A stretch of 64,000 nucleotides of DNA from JALOOB01 sp040766655 (GTDB lineage Bacteria > Chloroflexota > Anaerolineae > CG2-30-64-16), in NCBI GenBank assembly GCA_040766655.1, contig JAXGQB010000012.1, positions 124,001 through 188,000 on the forward strand, given 5' to 3'. Position numbers and translations under genes: made by a program. How positions within the stretch are numbered: the stretch's first letter is position 1; every line of letters starts with the position of its first letter. The notes under the pieces are model-generated. The model was not told the origin of the DNA, ran no database searches, and saw only the letters and a list, made by a program, of their open reading frames with translations. Positions 1 to 9,285 of the stretch are shown in pieces.

Positions 1-717
1 GTGTACCAGATCGGTGACGTGTACTTCGTCCGGGATGGCAATCATCGCGTCTCGGTGGCCAAGGCAAACCATATCGAATTCATCGAGGCGCGGGTCACCG
101 AGATTCCCACCATGGTGAAGCTGACGCCGGAAGTCGACGTCGATGAGCTCATCATCAAGACAGAGTATGCGCACTTCCTGCGCCAGACCCACCTGGATGA
201 AACCCGGCCCGATCAGCGCATCGAGTTGACGGAGCCGGGCCGATACCGGCTGCTGCTCGAACACATCGAGGTCCATCGCTACTACCTGGGCCTGCAGTGG
301 GAGCGGGAACTCTCCACGGAGGAGGCTGCGGCCAGCTGGTACGACCTCGTCTATCTGCCCATCGTCGAGGCGATCGAAGAGACGGATATCCTCAGGCATT
401 TTCCGAAGCGCACCGAAGCCGATCTTTATTTCTGGGTCGCCTATCACCGGGAGCGCCTGAAGGAACGCTACGGCGACATGCCGCCCGATCGCGAGGTCGC
501 AGCGTCGCTGGTCGACAAGTTTAGCGGGCGCCCCATCGCTCGTTTCGTCAAGACGATTTCGCGCGCGATCGACGCAGCCATCCAGGCCGCATCCGAGACG
601 CCCGAACCGCCGGCGCCCGCACCCCAGACCGGGCAGCCGGCCGAAGAACCTGACCCGCAGCCTGACGAAAGCAACCCTTCAAACACCAGCCAGACAGCTG
701 AGGAGGAGGCCGCATGA
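1..717 (+). CDS. ParB-like-fold protein, 5' end cut off by window edge
   Basis: 238 residues are visible. Near the N terminus is a segment reading VYFVRDGNHRVSVAK, which resembles the substrate/nucleotide-binding box of ParB/Srx-like domains. The middle is alpha-helical and charged (YFWVAYHRERLKERYG). The last 45 residues are a low-complexity Pro/Glu/Gln tail, probably disordered. The reading frame is open at base 1, so the GTG there is probably not the true start and part of the ParB-like domain lies outside the window. The stop overlaps the pyk start by 4 bases (ATGA), so the two genes are probably co-transcribed and translationally coupled. I cannot name a specific function; a DNA- or nucleotide-binding regulator is a guess from the fold. 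Confidence 0.6.
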   Translation: MYQIGDVYFVRDGNHRVSVAKANHIEFIEARVTEIPTMVKLTPEVDVDELIIKTEYAHFLRQTHLDETRPDQRIELTEPGRYRLLLEHIEVHRYYLGLQWERELSTEEAAASWYDLVYLPIVEAIEETDILRHFPKRTEADLYFWVAYHRERLKERYGDMPPDREVAASLVDKFSGRPIARFVKTISRAIDAAIQAASETPEPPAPAPQTGQPAEEPDPQPDESNPSNTSQTAEEEAA

Positions 718-2495
718 TCTCACTTCTGCGCACCAAGATTGTCTGCACGATCGGTCCCGCAACCCAGACGCCCGAAGCGCTGACGCAGCTCATCCGCGCG
801 GGGATGGATGTCGCACGCCTGAATTTTTCGCATGGAGATCATGCTTCTCATGCGCTGAGCATCCAACACATCCGCAAGGCATCAGCAGAGGTGGGCAAGC
901 CGGTGGCCATCCTGGGGGATCTCCAGGGCCCCAAACTGCGCGTGGGCATCATGCAGGAAGGGGGCGTGCCCATCGCCGCGGGCGAAACACTCGTCCTCAC
1001 CACCGATCAGATCACGGGCGCCCCGGGCCGTGTGCCAGTGCAGTTCGAGCAGTTGCCCCAGGTGGTCACGGTCGGCGATCGCGTCATGATCGACGACGGG
1101 CTGCTCGAGGTCGTCGTCTCCGATGTGCGTGATAACGAGATCATCACCCGGGTCACGGTGGGCGGCCTGCTTACCTCGAACAAAGGCATGAACCTGCCGC
1201 GTGCAGCGCTCAGCATCCCGGCCATCACCGAGAAAGACCAGGAGAACCTGGCCTTTGCCATCGAACACGGCATCGACTGCGTCGCCCTGTCATTCGTGCG
1301 AACCGCGCAGGAGGTCTGGGACCTCAAGGGATACATCCGGCAGCTTTCCGCGTTCGGGCGACAAACCCCGGTTATTTCGAAGATCGAGAAGCCCGAGGCG
1401 ATCAACAACATCGACGAGATCATTGCGGCGTCCGATGGCATCATGGTCGCCCGCGGCGACCTGGGCATCGAGCTCTCCCCGGAAGCCGTGCCCATGTTGC
1501 AGAAGCTGATCATCACGAAGTGTAACCAGGTCGGCAAGCCGGTCATCACGGCCACGCAGATGCTCGACTCTATGATCCGCAATCCCCGCCCGACGCGCGC
1601 GGAAGCATCTGACGTCGCGAACGCCATCCTGGACGGGTCGGATGCCATCATGCTGTCCGGTGAGACTGCGTCCGGCAAGTATCCGTTGCAGGCAGTTCAG
1701 ACGATGGTGCGCATCGCGCTGGAGGTGGAGCGCGTCTATCTCGACTCGATGCGCAAGCAGGTGGCGGCAAAGGCCGGCCGCACGTTCGCCGAGGCCGTGT
1801 CGCACGCCACGGTTGAGACAGCCCTCGACCTGAGTGCGGCCGCGATCGTCACGCCGACGGTGTCCGGTTCCACCGCGAAGTCGGTGTCGCGCTTCCGGCC
1901 TCCGTGCCCCATCGTTGCCGTGACGCCCAGTCCGTTTGCACAGCGCGAGCTGGTGCTGTTCTGGGGCGTTTACCCGCTGCTTTCGCATCGCGGCACCACG
2001 ACCGATGCGGTCATCGCGGACGCGGTCGAGGCCGCGCAGAAGGCGGGTTACGTCAAAGAGGGCGACGTCCTGGTCGTGACAGGTGGCTCGGTGGAGGGCG
2101 GCGGCGGCACCACGAACCTGATGAAGATCCACCTGATCGAGCGCGTCCTGGCCCGCGGGCTGGGGCTGGGCGACCGCAAGGTCATCGGCCGGATCCGCCG
2201 CCTGGACGCACCTGTTCCGGCGGATGTGATCGTGGGGCCCGAAGATATCATCGTGACACAGGCAACGGACCGCACATTCCTGCCCGTGCTGCATCGCGTG
2301 TCCGGCCTCATCACGGCCGACGCAAGCGCTGACTCGCATTGCCGCCTGGTCGCGCTTGAGCTGGGGTTGCCGGCGGTCGTGGGCGTGAAGGATGCCATCG
2401 ATGACCTGGAGGACGGCATGCAGGTCGTGATGGACAGCAAGCGCGGGATCGTCTACGAGAGGCCGCCCGCGCTGTGGCGGTCGTTCGACGAGTAG
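714..2495 (+). CDS. pyk: Pyruvate kinase with C-terminal PEP-utiliser mobile domain
   Basis: Catalyses PEP + ADP to pyruvate + ATP, the last step of glycolysis, in the cytoplasm. The 593-residue protein opens with RTKIVCTIGPAT and carries the usual catalytic motifs: SKIEKPEAI (residues 222-230, catalytic Lys), MVARGDLGIEL (244-254) and PTRAEASDVANA (293-304). After the alpha/beta C domain (about 340-470) comes an extra domain of about 110 residues with GLITADASADSHCR, the phosphohistidine-type swivelling domain of PEP-utilising enzymes; the His is retained. This longer form is known from Bacillus-type pyruvate kinases. The GAGGAGG ribosome-binding site lies inside the end of the upstream gene. 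The call is secure; how the extra domain affects regulation is unknown. Confidence 0.97.
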   Translation: MISLLRTKIVCTIGPATQTPEALTQLIRAGMDVARLNFSHGDHASHALSIQHIRKASAEVGKPVAILGDLQGPKLRVGIMQEGGVPIAAGETLVLTTDQITGAPGRVPVQFEQLPQVVTVGDRVMIDDGLLEVVVSDVRDNEIITRVTVGGLLTSNKGMNLPRAALSIPAITEKDQENLAFAIEHGIDCVALSFVRTAQEVWDLKGYIRQLSAFGRQTPVISKIEKPEAINNIDEIIAASDGIMVARGDLGIELSPEAVPMLQKLIITKCNQVGKPVITATQMLDSMIRNPRPTRAEASDVANAILDGSDAIMLSGETASGKYPLQAVQTMVRIALEVERVYLDSMRKQVAAKAGRTFAEAVSHATVETALDLSAAAIVTPTVSGSTAKSVSRFRPPCPIVAVTPSPFAQRELVLFWGVYPLLSHRGTTTDAVIADAVEAAQKAGYVKEGDVLVVTGGSVEGGGGTTNLMKIHLIERVLARGLGLGDRKVIGRIRRLDAPVPADVIVGPEDIIVTQATDRTFLPVLHRVSGLITADASADSHCRLVALELGLPAVVGVKDAIDDLEDGMQVVMDSKRGIVYERPPALWRSFDE

Positions 2496-2523
2496 GCGCC
2501 AGGTTCGCTCCGCGAGAAAGTTG

Positions 2524-2781
2524 ATGCCTGCACTGCGCGCGGCACTGACCGCCCTCTTGCGCAAGAGGCGCCGGATCGCCACCTGCGACAACTGCGCCTT
2601 CGTGGAGTTCTTTCGCTCCACCGGCGATGGCCAGGTCCCGCGGCTCAACGCGTTCTGTCGCTGCCCCGGCGGCCCATTCCAGGATCGCCCCGTCCCACCC
2701 GCGCGGCACTGCGAGCGGTGGCAACAGCGTCAGGGCCCGATCGAGAAGCCGGCGGTCGGAGACCCCACCCTCACCGTCTAG
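2524..2781 (+). CDS. Small Cys-rich protein, possibly zinc-binding
   Basis: An 85-residue basic protein 28 bases after pyk on the same strand. It has CDNC near residue 21, CRC near residue 46 and a further Cys near residue 62, a spacing that could build a metal site, although it matches no family I recognise. The N terminus (LRAALTALLRKRRR) is a short amphipathic basic helix. A TTG lies immediately before the ATG at 2524; the upstream GAGAAAG is a weak ribosome-binding site. The stop codon overlaps the stop of the convergent phosphoesterase gene, a neat packing that favours a real gene. Function unknown. Confidence 0.5.
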   Translation: MPALRAALTALLRKRRRIATCDNCAFVEFFRSTGDGQVPRLNAFCRCPGGPFQDRPVPPARHCERWQQRQGPIEKPAVGDPTLTV

Positions 2782-3773
2782 GCCGCCCGCCCCTCCGCGG
2801 GGCCGAGCAGCGTGATCAGCGCCACCTGGGGCCGCGCGCCGAAGCGCAGGGGGATGCTCTCCCCCATCCCGCGGCTCACGAACAGCCTGGACCGCCCCCT
2901 CTCGAACCAGCCGGCAGATCCCCGGCGCCGGAGATGCGTGCCCTGGGTGTGAATGGCGCCCAGCAGGGGCAGCCGGATCTGCCCGCCGTGCGTGTGGCCG
3001 GAGAGCACCAGGTCCGCGCGATCCACGCCGCGCTGCAGCCACGCGTCAGGATTGTGGGCCAACAGGACGAGCGGTGCGCCGGGCGGCACATCTGCCAGCG
3101 CCGCGGCCAGGTCGGGCGTGCTCTCCGTCAGGTCATCCACCCCGGCAAACCACACGTCGTATCCGTCCACGTTCAGCGGCGCCGAGGTGTTGACCAGCGG
3201 GCGAACGCCGATACGGGCAAGGGCGTCCAGTATGGCGGGCACGTTGTTGAAACGGACGGGCATGCGCACGAGATCGTTGCGCGCGACCTTGCCCACAAAA
3301 TCCACCAGCGAACGCACGGCGTGCGCCAGGTCCGACAGCCCGAGCCGTCCGCCCTGCGTGCTTTCCCGCCAGGTATGGCCGAACACGCCCCACGGCGTGT
3401 ATTCCGCGTAGTCGTGATTGCCCGGCACGAAGTACGTCCCGTAACGCGGCCGAAGTGTCCGGATAAAGTCCAGCGCGGTGCCAAGGCCCTCGCTGTCGTG
3501 GATCAGGTCGCCGGTCAGGGCCACCACGTCGTACGTCACGCCGGCCAGGAGAGCCCTGGCGCGCTCGATCTTCCGCGCCTGGACCGAGCCATGCGCCACA
3601 AAGTGAAAGTCGGACAGGTGCAGGATGGTGAGGCCGTCCGGCGGCAGCCCCTGCGCGGCCACGCGCACGGTGTATCGATCCAGCTCAACGCGCGTCCGTT
3701 CGATCATCGCGGCATAGCCCAACGCCGCCCCGCCGGCCAGTCCCAACCATGCACCCATCAACCAACGATTCAA
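2778..3773 (-). CDS. Membrane-anchored metallophosphoesterase (YkuE/YaeI-like)
   Basis: A 331-residue calcineurin-like phosphoesterase. The metal-binding motifs appear in order: SDFH (Asp55, His57), TGDL (about 87-90), GNHD (118-121), a later HNPD, and GHTHGGQ (about 260). The N terminus has a hydrophobic stretch after RW (about residues 4-22), so the enzyme is probably anchored in the membrane. YkuE-like relatives act on cell-envelope phosphodiesters or phosphorylated lipids; the substrate here is unknown. A strong AAAGGAGG ribosome-binding site precedes the ATG. The gene converges on the pyk operon and appears monocistronic. Confidence 0.88.
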   Translation of the reverse strand: MNRWLMGAWLGLAGGAALGYAAMIERTRVELDRYTVRVAAQGLPPDGLTILHLSDFHFVAHGSVQARKIERARALLAGVTYDVVALTGDLIHDSEGLGTALDFIRTLRPRYGTYFVPGNHDYAEYTPWGVFGHTWRESTQGGRLGLSDLAHAVRSLVDFVGKVARNDLVRMPVRFNNVPAILDALARIGVRPLVNTSAPLNVDGYDVWFAGVDDLTESTPDLAAALADVPPGAPLVLLAHNPDAWLQRGVDRADLVLSGHTHGGQIRLPLLGAIHTQGTHLRRRGSAGWFERGRSRLFVSRGMGESIPLRFGARPQVALITLLGPAEGRAA

Positions 3774-3854
3774 GCATCCTCCTTTACGGCCTGCCCCGCA
3801 GTCAATCCAACTGCTGCCCGATCACTCCGAACATGATCGCTGTCAAAAGCATCC

Positions 3855-3906
3855 TGAGCGGAGGTTCGGCCGGTTCTTCGGCCGAACCGCAGTCGAAGGA
3901 CGCTCA
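3855..3906. repeat. Hairpin element, REP-like
   Basis: A 10-bp perfect stem (GGTTCGGCCG at 3863-3872, CGGCCGAACC at 3879-3888) with a 6-base loop lies between the phosphoesterase and msrP. It is flanked by TGAGCG (3855-3860) and its inverse CGCTCA (3901-3906). There is no T-run, so an intrinsic terminator is doubtful. The bases between the arms (AGTCGAAGGA) resemble TTCGAAGGG at the 45.97-kb hairpin, so this may belong to a dispersed palindromic family. Confidence 0.55.
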
Positions 3907-4010
3907 CCTGCCCCGCCATTCTACCACACGGACGGAACCATCGCGGCGGGTCAATTGCTTACAGACGCGTCGAAGTGCTCGTCGTATCCTTCTGTGGTCG
4001 ACTGCAGATC

Positions 4011-4024
4011 GTAGCTTAAGCTAC
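4011..4024. promoter_or_regulatory. 14-bp palindrome upstream of msrP, operator candidate
   Basis: GTAGCTTAAGCTAC is a perfect palindrome about 37 bases before the msrP ATG, close to where a promoter would lie. No regulator is identified; the role is a guess from position. The rest of the 287-base gap (3774-4060) holds only the REP-like hairpin. Confidence 0.35.
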
Positions 4025-4060
4025 TCGCCGTACACACCTGCTGTCTTCGATGAGGTGAAC

Positions 4061-5035
<975 letters not shown>

Positions 5036-5064
5036 GGCGCCGCGCGGCCCGTGGTCGCCGGGGT

Positions 5065-5080
5065 CCTGACCGCGGTCAGG
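5065..5080. repeat. 16-bp perfect palindrome after msrP
   Basis: CCTGACCGCGGTCAGG lies 30 bases after the msrP stop. It can form a short hairpin but has no T-run. It may help end msrP transcription together with the terminator just downstream. Confidence 0.4.
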
Positions 5081-5116
5081 TACGGCGCTCGGGTGTCGCG
5101 GCCGGCGCAGGATAAC

Positions 5117-5148
5117 AAAAACGGCGCTCTGTCGAAGAGCGCCGTTTT
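5117..5148. terminator. Bidirectional intrinsic terminator between msrP and gyrB
   Basis: AAAAACGGCGCTCT (5117-5130) pairs with AGAGCGCCGTTTT (5136-5148) around a short loop. The stem is flanked by A-runs on one side and T-runs on the other, so it works for msrP on the plus strand and gyrB on the minus strand, whose stop codons converge on it. Confidence 0.88.
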
Positions 5149-5155
5149 GATGCGT

Positions 5156-7969
5156 TCAGACGTCCAGGTTGCGCACTTTCTTGGCGTGGCTCTGGATGAA
5201 CCGCTTGCGCGGCGCCACTTCGTTGCCCATCAGCATGTCGAACGTGCGGTCGGCCGCAGCCGCGTCCTCCACGGTCACCTGGAGCAGGATCCGGTTCGCG
5301 GGGTTCATCGTGGTCTCCCACAGCTGATCCGGGTTCATCTCGCCCAGGCCCTTGTAGCGCTGAAGGGTGACGCCTTGCATCCCGCCGAACTCCTGGACGA
5401 ACTTCTCGCGCTCTGTCTCGGAATAAGCGTATTTCGCTTCCTTACCCTTGCGCAACAGGTAGAGCGGCGGCTGCGCGATGTATAGGTGCCCGTTCTCGAT
5501 CAACGTCGGCATGTAGCGGAAGAACATCGTCAACAGCAAGGTGCGGATGTGACTTCCGTCGACGTCCGCGTCGGTCATGATCAGGACGCGATGGTAGCGC
5601 AGGTTCGAGAGGTCGGTCGCGTCGCCGATGCCGCTCCCCAACGCCTGCACCAGCGCCTGGATCTCCCGGTTGGCCAGCGACTTATCCAGCCGTGCCTTCT
5701 CCACGTTGAGGATCTTGCCGCGCAGCGGCAGGATGGCCTGGAAGCGCCGGTCACGCCCCTGCTTGGCACTGTTGTGCACGAAGATTCCTGCCGCAAGGGC
5801 AAAGTTGTGATACCGGTCGACCGTGAGGTCATAGACGTCGGCGGTCTCCTGTAAAGCGCGCACCGAGACAACTTTGCAGTTCACGTTCGCAGCGGCTTGC
5901 AGCAACTGGCTCTCGACCCCACCAAAGTAGGCGTGCAAGAGATGAGAGTAGGAGGGCGAGGTTGGTGCTACCTGCAGCCGCAACGCGTCGTAGGCGCCGG
6001 CTGGGTTCTCTTCACACAGCACCTGATTCAACAGGCGCAGCGCACCGACTTTCTTCCCTTCGCAAATGGCCGCGCTCTTCTGCTCTGTGGTCGTCGATGC
6101 GCGCGAGTTTGCCAAAGCATCTTCGAACTGAGTATGTCCGCGCCACGGCATACGTTGGATGTTGCGCGGATCGTTGTTGCGCTTGTTGAAATCTACATGG
6201 TGGCGCGCGTTGCCCGCCTTACGCGTGTAAACGCCGGTCACCAGATTGTACAGGTCAGCCAGATGGTGCGTATGCCACCATTCCTGGCGGCCGTTCATCC
6301 AGACCATTTCGTAGCCGGCCGCGGGGAGTTCTTCGCCTTCAGTCAACCGCATCTTCAGCGGCATCAGGCTCTCGCCAGCCACTAACTCGGCGGCGGGCTT
6401 GTAGGATCCATCCCGCAGCCGGAATAGATGGTCAGGGGTGCAGCGCAGCCGTTCACCGTTGTCGAGTGTCACTTCCACCAACTGAGCTTCGCGCTTCGTC
6501 AGGCGAGGCGCGTTCAACGGCACGATGCGGATATCCCCTTCGTCGTTCGTGGCATAGCCGAAGTGCTGAATTCCCAGATCCCAGTCTTCAGCCAATTCGC
6601 GGAAGCTCTTGCTGATACCGGACGCAAGCGCGACTCGGGTCTCTCCAACCCAGCATCCTCCTGCGGAGTCGCCTTCTACGATGTACAGCTCACACTTCGC
6701 CGGATCGCGTTCCGAGCAGTCCGCCAGCTTGCCGGGCAGCGTCAGGCTCTCCAGCGCGCTCTTGCGGATGACCAGGTCGCGTGCCTTGCGCGCCGCGTCG
6801 CGCGCCCGGCTGGAGGTGATGCACTTCTCGACGATCTTCCGGCCTTCACGCGGGTTGCGCTCCAGCCACTCCATGAGCGCCTCGTTGATGGCCGATTCCA
6901 CCTGGGTGCGGATCTCATTGTTCAGCAGCTTGACCTTGGTCTGTGATTCGAACTGCGGATCAGGCAGCTTCACGCTGATGATGGCCGTCAGGCCCTCGCG
7001 CGTGTCGTCTCCCGTGAAGCTGGCATCCGAATCCTTGAGAAGGTTCTGCCGTCGCGCCCAGTCGTTGATCGTGCGTGTCAGGGCCGCGCGCATGCCGGTC
7101 AGGTGCGTGCCGCCATCGGGCGTGTTGATCGTGTTGGCAAACGCGAACACCGATTCGTTGTAACCGTCGTTGTACTGGATCGCGGCCTCGACCATGTTGC
7201 CGTCGATCTCTTTTTCGATGTAGACCGGGTCGTGGAGCACTCCGCGGTTCTTGTTGAGATAGCGCACGAAGGAGCGCACGCCGCCTTCGAAGTAGAACGT
7301 CATGAAACGCGCGCCATTGTCGGTCCGCTCGTCCGAGAACTCGATCGTCAGCCCGCGATTGAGGAACGCCATCTCGCGAAAACGCTGTTCGAGGGTCTCG
7401 AACCTGAAGTCGATCTCCTCGAAGATCGTTCTGTCGGGCATGAAAGTGGTACGCGTCCCCGATTCGCCCGGTCGCGCGGCCCCGATCAACTTCACATCGT
7501 CCTGCGGGTGGCCCCTGTGATACCGCTGATAGTACACCTTGCTGTCCTGGCGGATTTCAACTTCCATCCAGTCCGACAGCGCGTTCACCGCGGACACGCC
7601 GACGCCGTGCAAGCCGCCCGAGACCTTGTAGGCGCCGGAGCCGAACTTGCCGCCCGCATGCAACTTGGTCATGACGGTCTCGAGCGCGGACCGTCCTGTC
7701 TGCTTATGGACATCGACGGGGATGCCGCGGCCCCAGTCCTGGACCGTGACGCTGCCATCCTTGTGGATGGTCACTGCGATCCGGTCGCAATAGCCGGCCA
7801 TGGCCTCATCGATCGAGTTGTCGACGACCTCATAGACCGTGTGATGTAATGCCTTGATGTCCGTGCCGCCGATGTACATGCCGGGACGGCGGCGCACCGC
7901 CTCCAGGCCTTCGAGGACCTGGATGTCGTCGGCGGTGTAATGGTTCGGACGATTCGCCTGCTCAACCAC
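5156..7969 (-). CDS. gyrB: DNA gyrase subunit B interrupted by an intein
   Basis: The ATPase/Toprim subunit of DNA gyrase, which introduces negative supercoils. The precursor is 937 residues; removing residues 439-733 leaves a 642-residue GyrB of normal length. The GHKL ATPase domain shows VVDNSIDEAMAG and GLHGVGVSAVNALS, and the Toprim domain starts at EGDSAGG and continues after the intein with SAKQGRDR, then DADVDGSHIRTLL. The insertion sits in a highly conserved Toprim motif, so the enzyme should be inactive until splicing. The start is a GTG with AGGAG 8 bases upstream. A membrane-protein gene precedes it by 32 bases on the same strand. A bidirectional terminator follows. Confidence 0.97.
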   Translation of the reverse strand: MVEQANRPNHYTADDIQVLEGLEAVRRRPGMYIGGTDIKALHHTVYEVVDNSIDEAMAGYCDRIAVTIHKDGSVTVQDWGRGIPVDVHKQTGRSALETVMTKLHAGGKFGSGAYKVSGGLHGVGVSAVNALSDWMEVEIRQDSKVYYQRYHRGHPQDDVKLIGAARPGESGTRTTFMPDRTIFEEIDFRFETLEQRFREMAFLNRGLTIEFSDERTDNGARFMTFYFEGGVRSFVRYLNKNRGVLHDPVYIEKEIDGNMVEAAIQYNDGYNESVFAFANTINTPDGGTHLTGMRAALTRTINDWARRQNLLKDSDASFTGDDTREGLTAIISVKLPDPQFESQTKVKLLNNEIRTQVESAINEALMEWLERNPREGRKIVEKCITSSRARDAARKARDLVIRKSALESLTLPGKLADCSERDPAKCELYIVEGDSAGGCWVGETRVALASGISKSFRELAEDWDLGIQHFGYATNDEGDIRIVPLNAPRLTKREAQLVEVTLDNGERLRCTPDHLFRLRDGSYKPAAELVAGESLMPLKMRLTEGEELPAAGYEMVWMNGRQEWWHTHHLADLYNLVTGVYTRKAGNARHHVDFNKRNNDPRNIQRMPWRGHTQFEDALANSRASTTTEQKSAAICEGKKVGALRLLNQVLCEENPAGAYDALRLQVAPTSPSYSHLLHAYFGGVESQLLQAAANVNCKVVSVRALQETADVYDLTVDRYHNFALAAGIFVHNSAKQGRDRRFQAILPLRGKILNVEKARLDKSLANREIQALVQALGSGIGDATDLSNLRYHRVLIMTDADVDGSHIRTLLLTMFFRYMPTLIENGHLYIAQPPLYLLRKGKEAKYAYSETEREKFVQEFGGMQGVTLQRYKGLGEMNPDQLWETTMNPANRILLQVTVEDAAAADRTFDMLMGNEVAPRKRFIQSHAKKVRNLDV
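5771..6655 (-). mobile_element. GyrB intein with HNH homing-endonuclease core
   Basis: The intein is 295 residues, from Cys439 (after EGDSAGG) to Asn733, followed by Ser of the C-extein (SAKQGRDR). Splicing blocks are visible: N-terminal CWVGETRVAL, block B CTPDHLFRL (510-518), block F DVYDLTVDRYHNFALAAG, and C-terminal IFVHN. All catalytic splice residues (Cys1, block-B His, penultimate His, terminal Asn, +1 Ser) are present. Between the splicing halves lies RHHVDFNKRNNDPRNI (about 589-604), an HNH-type motif, rather than the LAGLIDADG motifs of most inteins. The coding bases look less GC-rich by eye than the extein, consistent with acquisition. Endonuclease activity is inferred only. Confidence 0.93.
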
Positions 7970-8001
7970 TTAGTTATCTCCTGACAAGTGACCTGTCTGC
8001 C

Positions 8002-9102
8002 CTACGAACGGCTTGCCTGGGCCAGTTGCTCCTGCTTAAGATGCTGATAAAAGAAATGAATGCCCATCACCATGGCGGTGGCCAGGTAGGCATTGGCGAC
8101 GATCGAGAAAAAGGCTCCGGCGGGATGTACCCCGATGAGCCCCCACATGGCCCGCGCTCCCAGCAGCAACAGGTTGACGACGGCCGCCAGGGCCAAAGTC
8201 CTGAGCCCGTTCACGCGTACCATCAACAGGCTCTGCAGCAGGCTGGGCCACAAGGGCTGCCGGTCAAACGCCAGGGCGTCGCCGACGAAGTACAACGAGC
8301 TCAGAAACCAAAGCGTCAGCCACAGAGTAAACGCGCCGCCCAGCATGAACAGGAACTCAGCGACGACACTGCCCGTAAAGAGCGCAAAGCCCGTGACAAG
8401 CGCCAGGGGCAGCCGCAGCAAGAACAAGGCAATGGAAGCGAACAGGCTAACCACCGCCAGGCGTGCGGCCAGCGGCAACCACCCGTTCAACAGGTGCCGT
8501 TGATCCTCGACCACCGGCTGGCGCGACATCGGCAGGCCACCATGCGCCTTCGGCCCGGATAGCGTGTGTGCGATCGCGCGCAGGTAGAGCGCAGCAACCA
8601 GGTGGCTGAGCATCCACAAAGCGACGACGAACAGCACCACCCCTAACAGGGAGCCCACCTGCACGGCCGGACCCTGCCACGGCGCCGGGTCGAGCCCCTT
8701 GACGGGGATGCTCAGGCCGATCGGCGCAAGCACCGCATCGCTGATCAGAAGGTGCCTGGATGCCTGAATCGGCGTCATCGCGCTCGCTGGAGCCATCCAT
8801 CCTGACGTCACGGCGCTGGCAAGGTTGATGCCCTGGCTCATGTCGATCGCACCCTGCGCCAGCAACTCGATGCCCTCCTGGGCCCCCGCCATCTGCTCCG
8901 GCGTGTAGATGCGAGCCGCCAGGGCTCGCCACTCCGTCACGAACTGGCCCATCAAGGCCGTGATGGAAAGGCCGGGCGCCAGCCAAAGATAGAGGTCGAT
9001 TGCCAGGGGCAACAGCCACAAGATGGGGCGCTTTGCCGCATGCGTCAGTCCTGCGGTAAGCGCATCCACCACGCTGAAACGTGTCGCTGTCTCAGATTTC
9101 AT
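8002..9102 (-). CDS. Polytopic membrane protein, unknown function
   Basis: A 366-residue protein with about five to six hydrophobic segments: near residues 25-50, a long one near 150-175 (VQVGSLLGVVLFVVALWML), two near 215-265, and one or two near 290-345. Between the first and second segments is a soluble stretch of roughly 90 residues, which could face outward. I recognise no family motif. It sits directly upstream of gyrB on the same strand with a 32-base gap, so the two may be co-transcribed. A TAAAAT box at 9110-9115 lies only 7 bases before the ATG, suggesting a leaderless or nearly leaderless mRNA. Confidence 0.82.
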   Translation of the reverse strand: MKSETATRFSVVDALTAGLTHAAKRPILWLLPLAIDLYLWLAPGLSITALMGQFVTEWRALAARIYTPEQMAGAQEGIELLAQGAIDMSQGINLASAVTSGWMAPASAMTPIQASRHLLISDAVLAPIGLSIPVKGLDPAPWQGPAVQVGSLLGVVLFVVALWMLSHLVAALYLRAIAHTLSGPKAHGGLPMSRQPVVEDQRHLLNGWLPLAARLAVVSLFASIALFLLRLPLALVTGFALFTGSVVAEFLFMLGGAFTLWLTLWFLSSLYFVGDALAFDRQPLWPSLLQSLLMVRVNGLRTLALAAVVNLLLLGARAMWGLIGVHPAGAFFSIVANAYLATAMVMGIHFFYQHLKQEQLAQASRS

Positions 9103-9109
9103 CCGTCTT

Positions 9110-9115
9110 ATTTTA
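9110..9115 (-). promoter_or_regulatory. -10 element placed for a leaderless transcript
   Basis: On the minus strand TAAAAT ends 7 bases before the ATG of the membrane-protein gene at 9102. A transcript starting at the usual distance would begin at or next to the start codon. The -35 region (TTTCTA, 18-base spacer) is weak, so confidence is moderate. Confidence 0.45.
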
Positions 9116-9184
9116 CCATAACTGCCCTGATTTTAGAAACGCAGGCGTCGCTTTTTGGCGGCGGTAAATCGCACACCTGTGCGA

Positions 9185-9234
9185 CCTGTTCGCACGAACA
9201 GGTTGTTGACGCGATCAAAATGATACGATATAAT
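9185..9234 (+). promoter_or_regulatory. Consensus sigma-70 promoter with upstream 18-bp palindrome
   Basis: TTGACG (9206-9211), a 17-base spacer and TATAAT (9229-9234) make a near-perfect housekeeping promoter for the SAM-hydroxide transferase gene; transcription should start near 9241. Immediately before the -35 box is a perfect inverted repeat, CCTGTTCG-CA-CGAACAGG (9185-9202), well placed as an operator or activator site. The bound protein is unknown. Confidence 0.78.
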
Positions 9235-9285
9235 CCTGTTGACCCAGGAGACATGTGGGACATTGCCGTGCAGACAGGTCGGGCT

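Noticed and set aside
5771..6655. Treating the extra GyrB residues as a family-specific insertion.
   Set aside because: The ends carry all splice-site residues of inteins and restore a standard GyrB length when removed.
9185..9202. The CTGT-N8-ACAG pattern in this palindrome looks like an E. coli LexA box.
   Set aside because: The lexA promoter in this window carries the different GAAC-N4-GTTC palindrome, so LexA here should not bind the enterobacterial form; the adjacent gene is not a repair gene.
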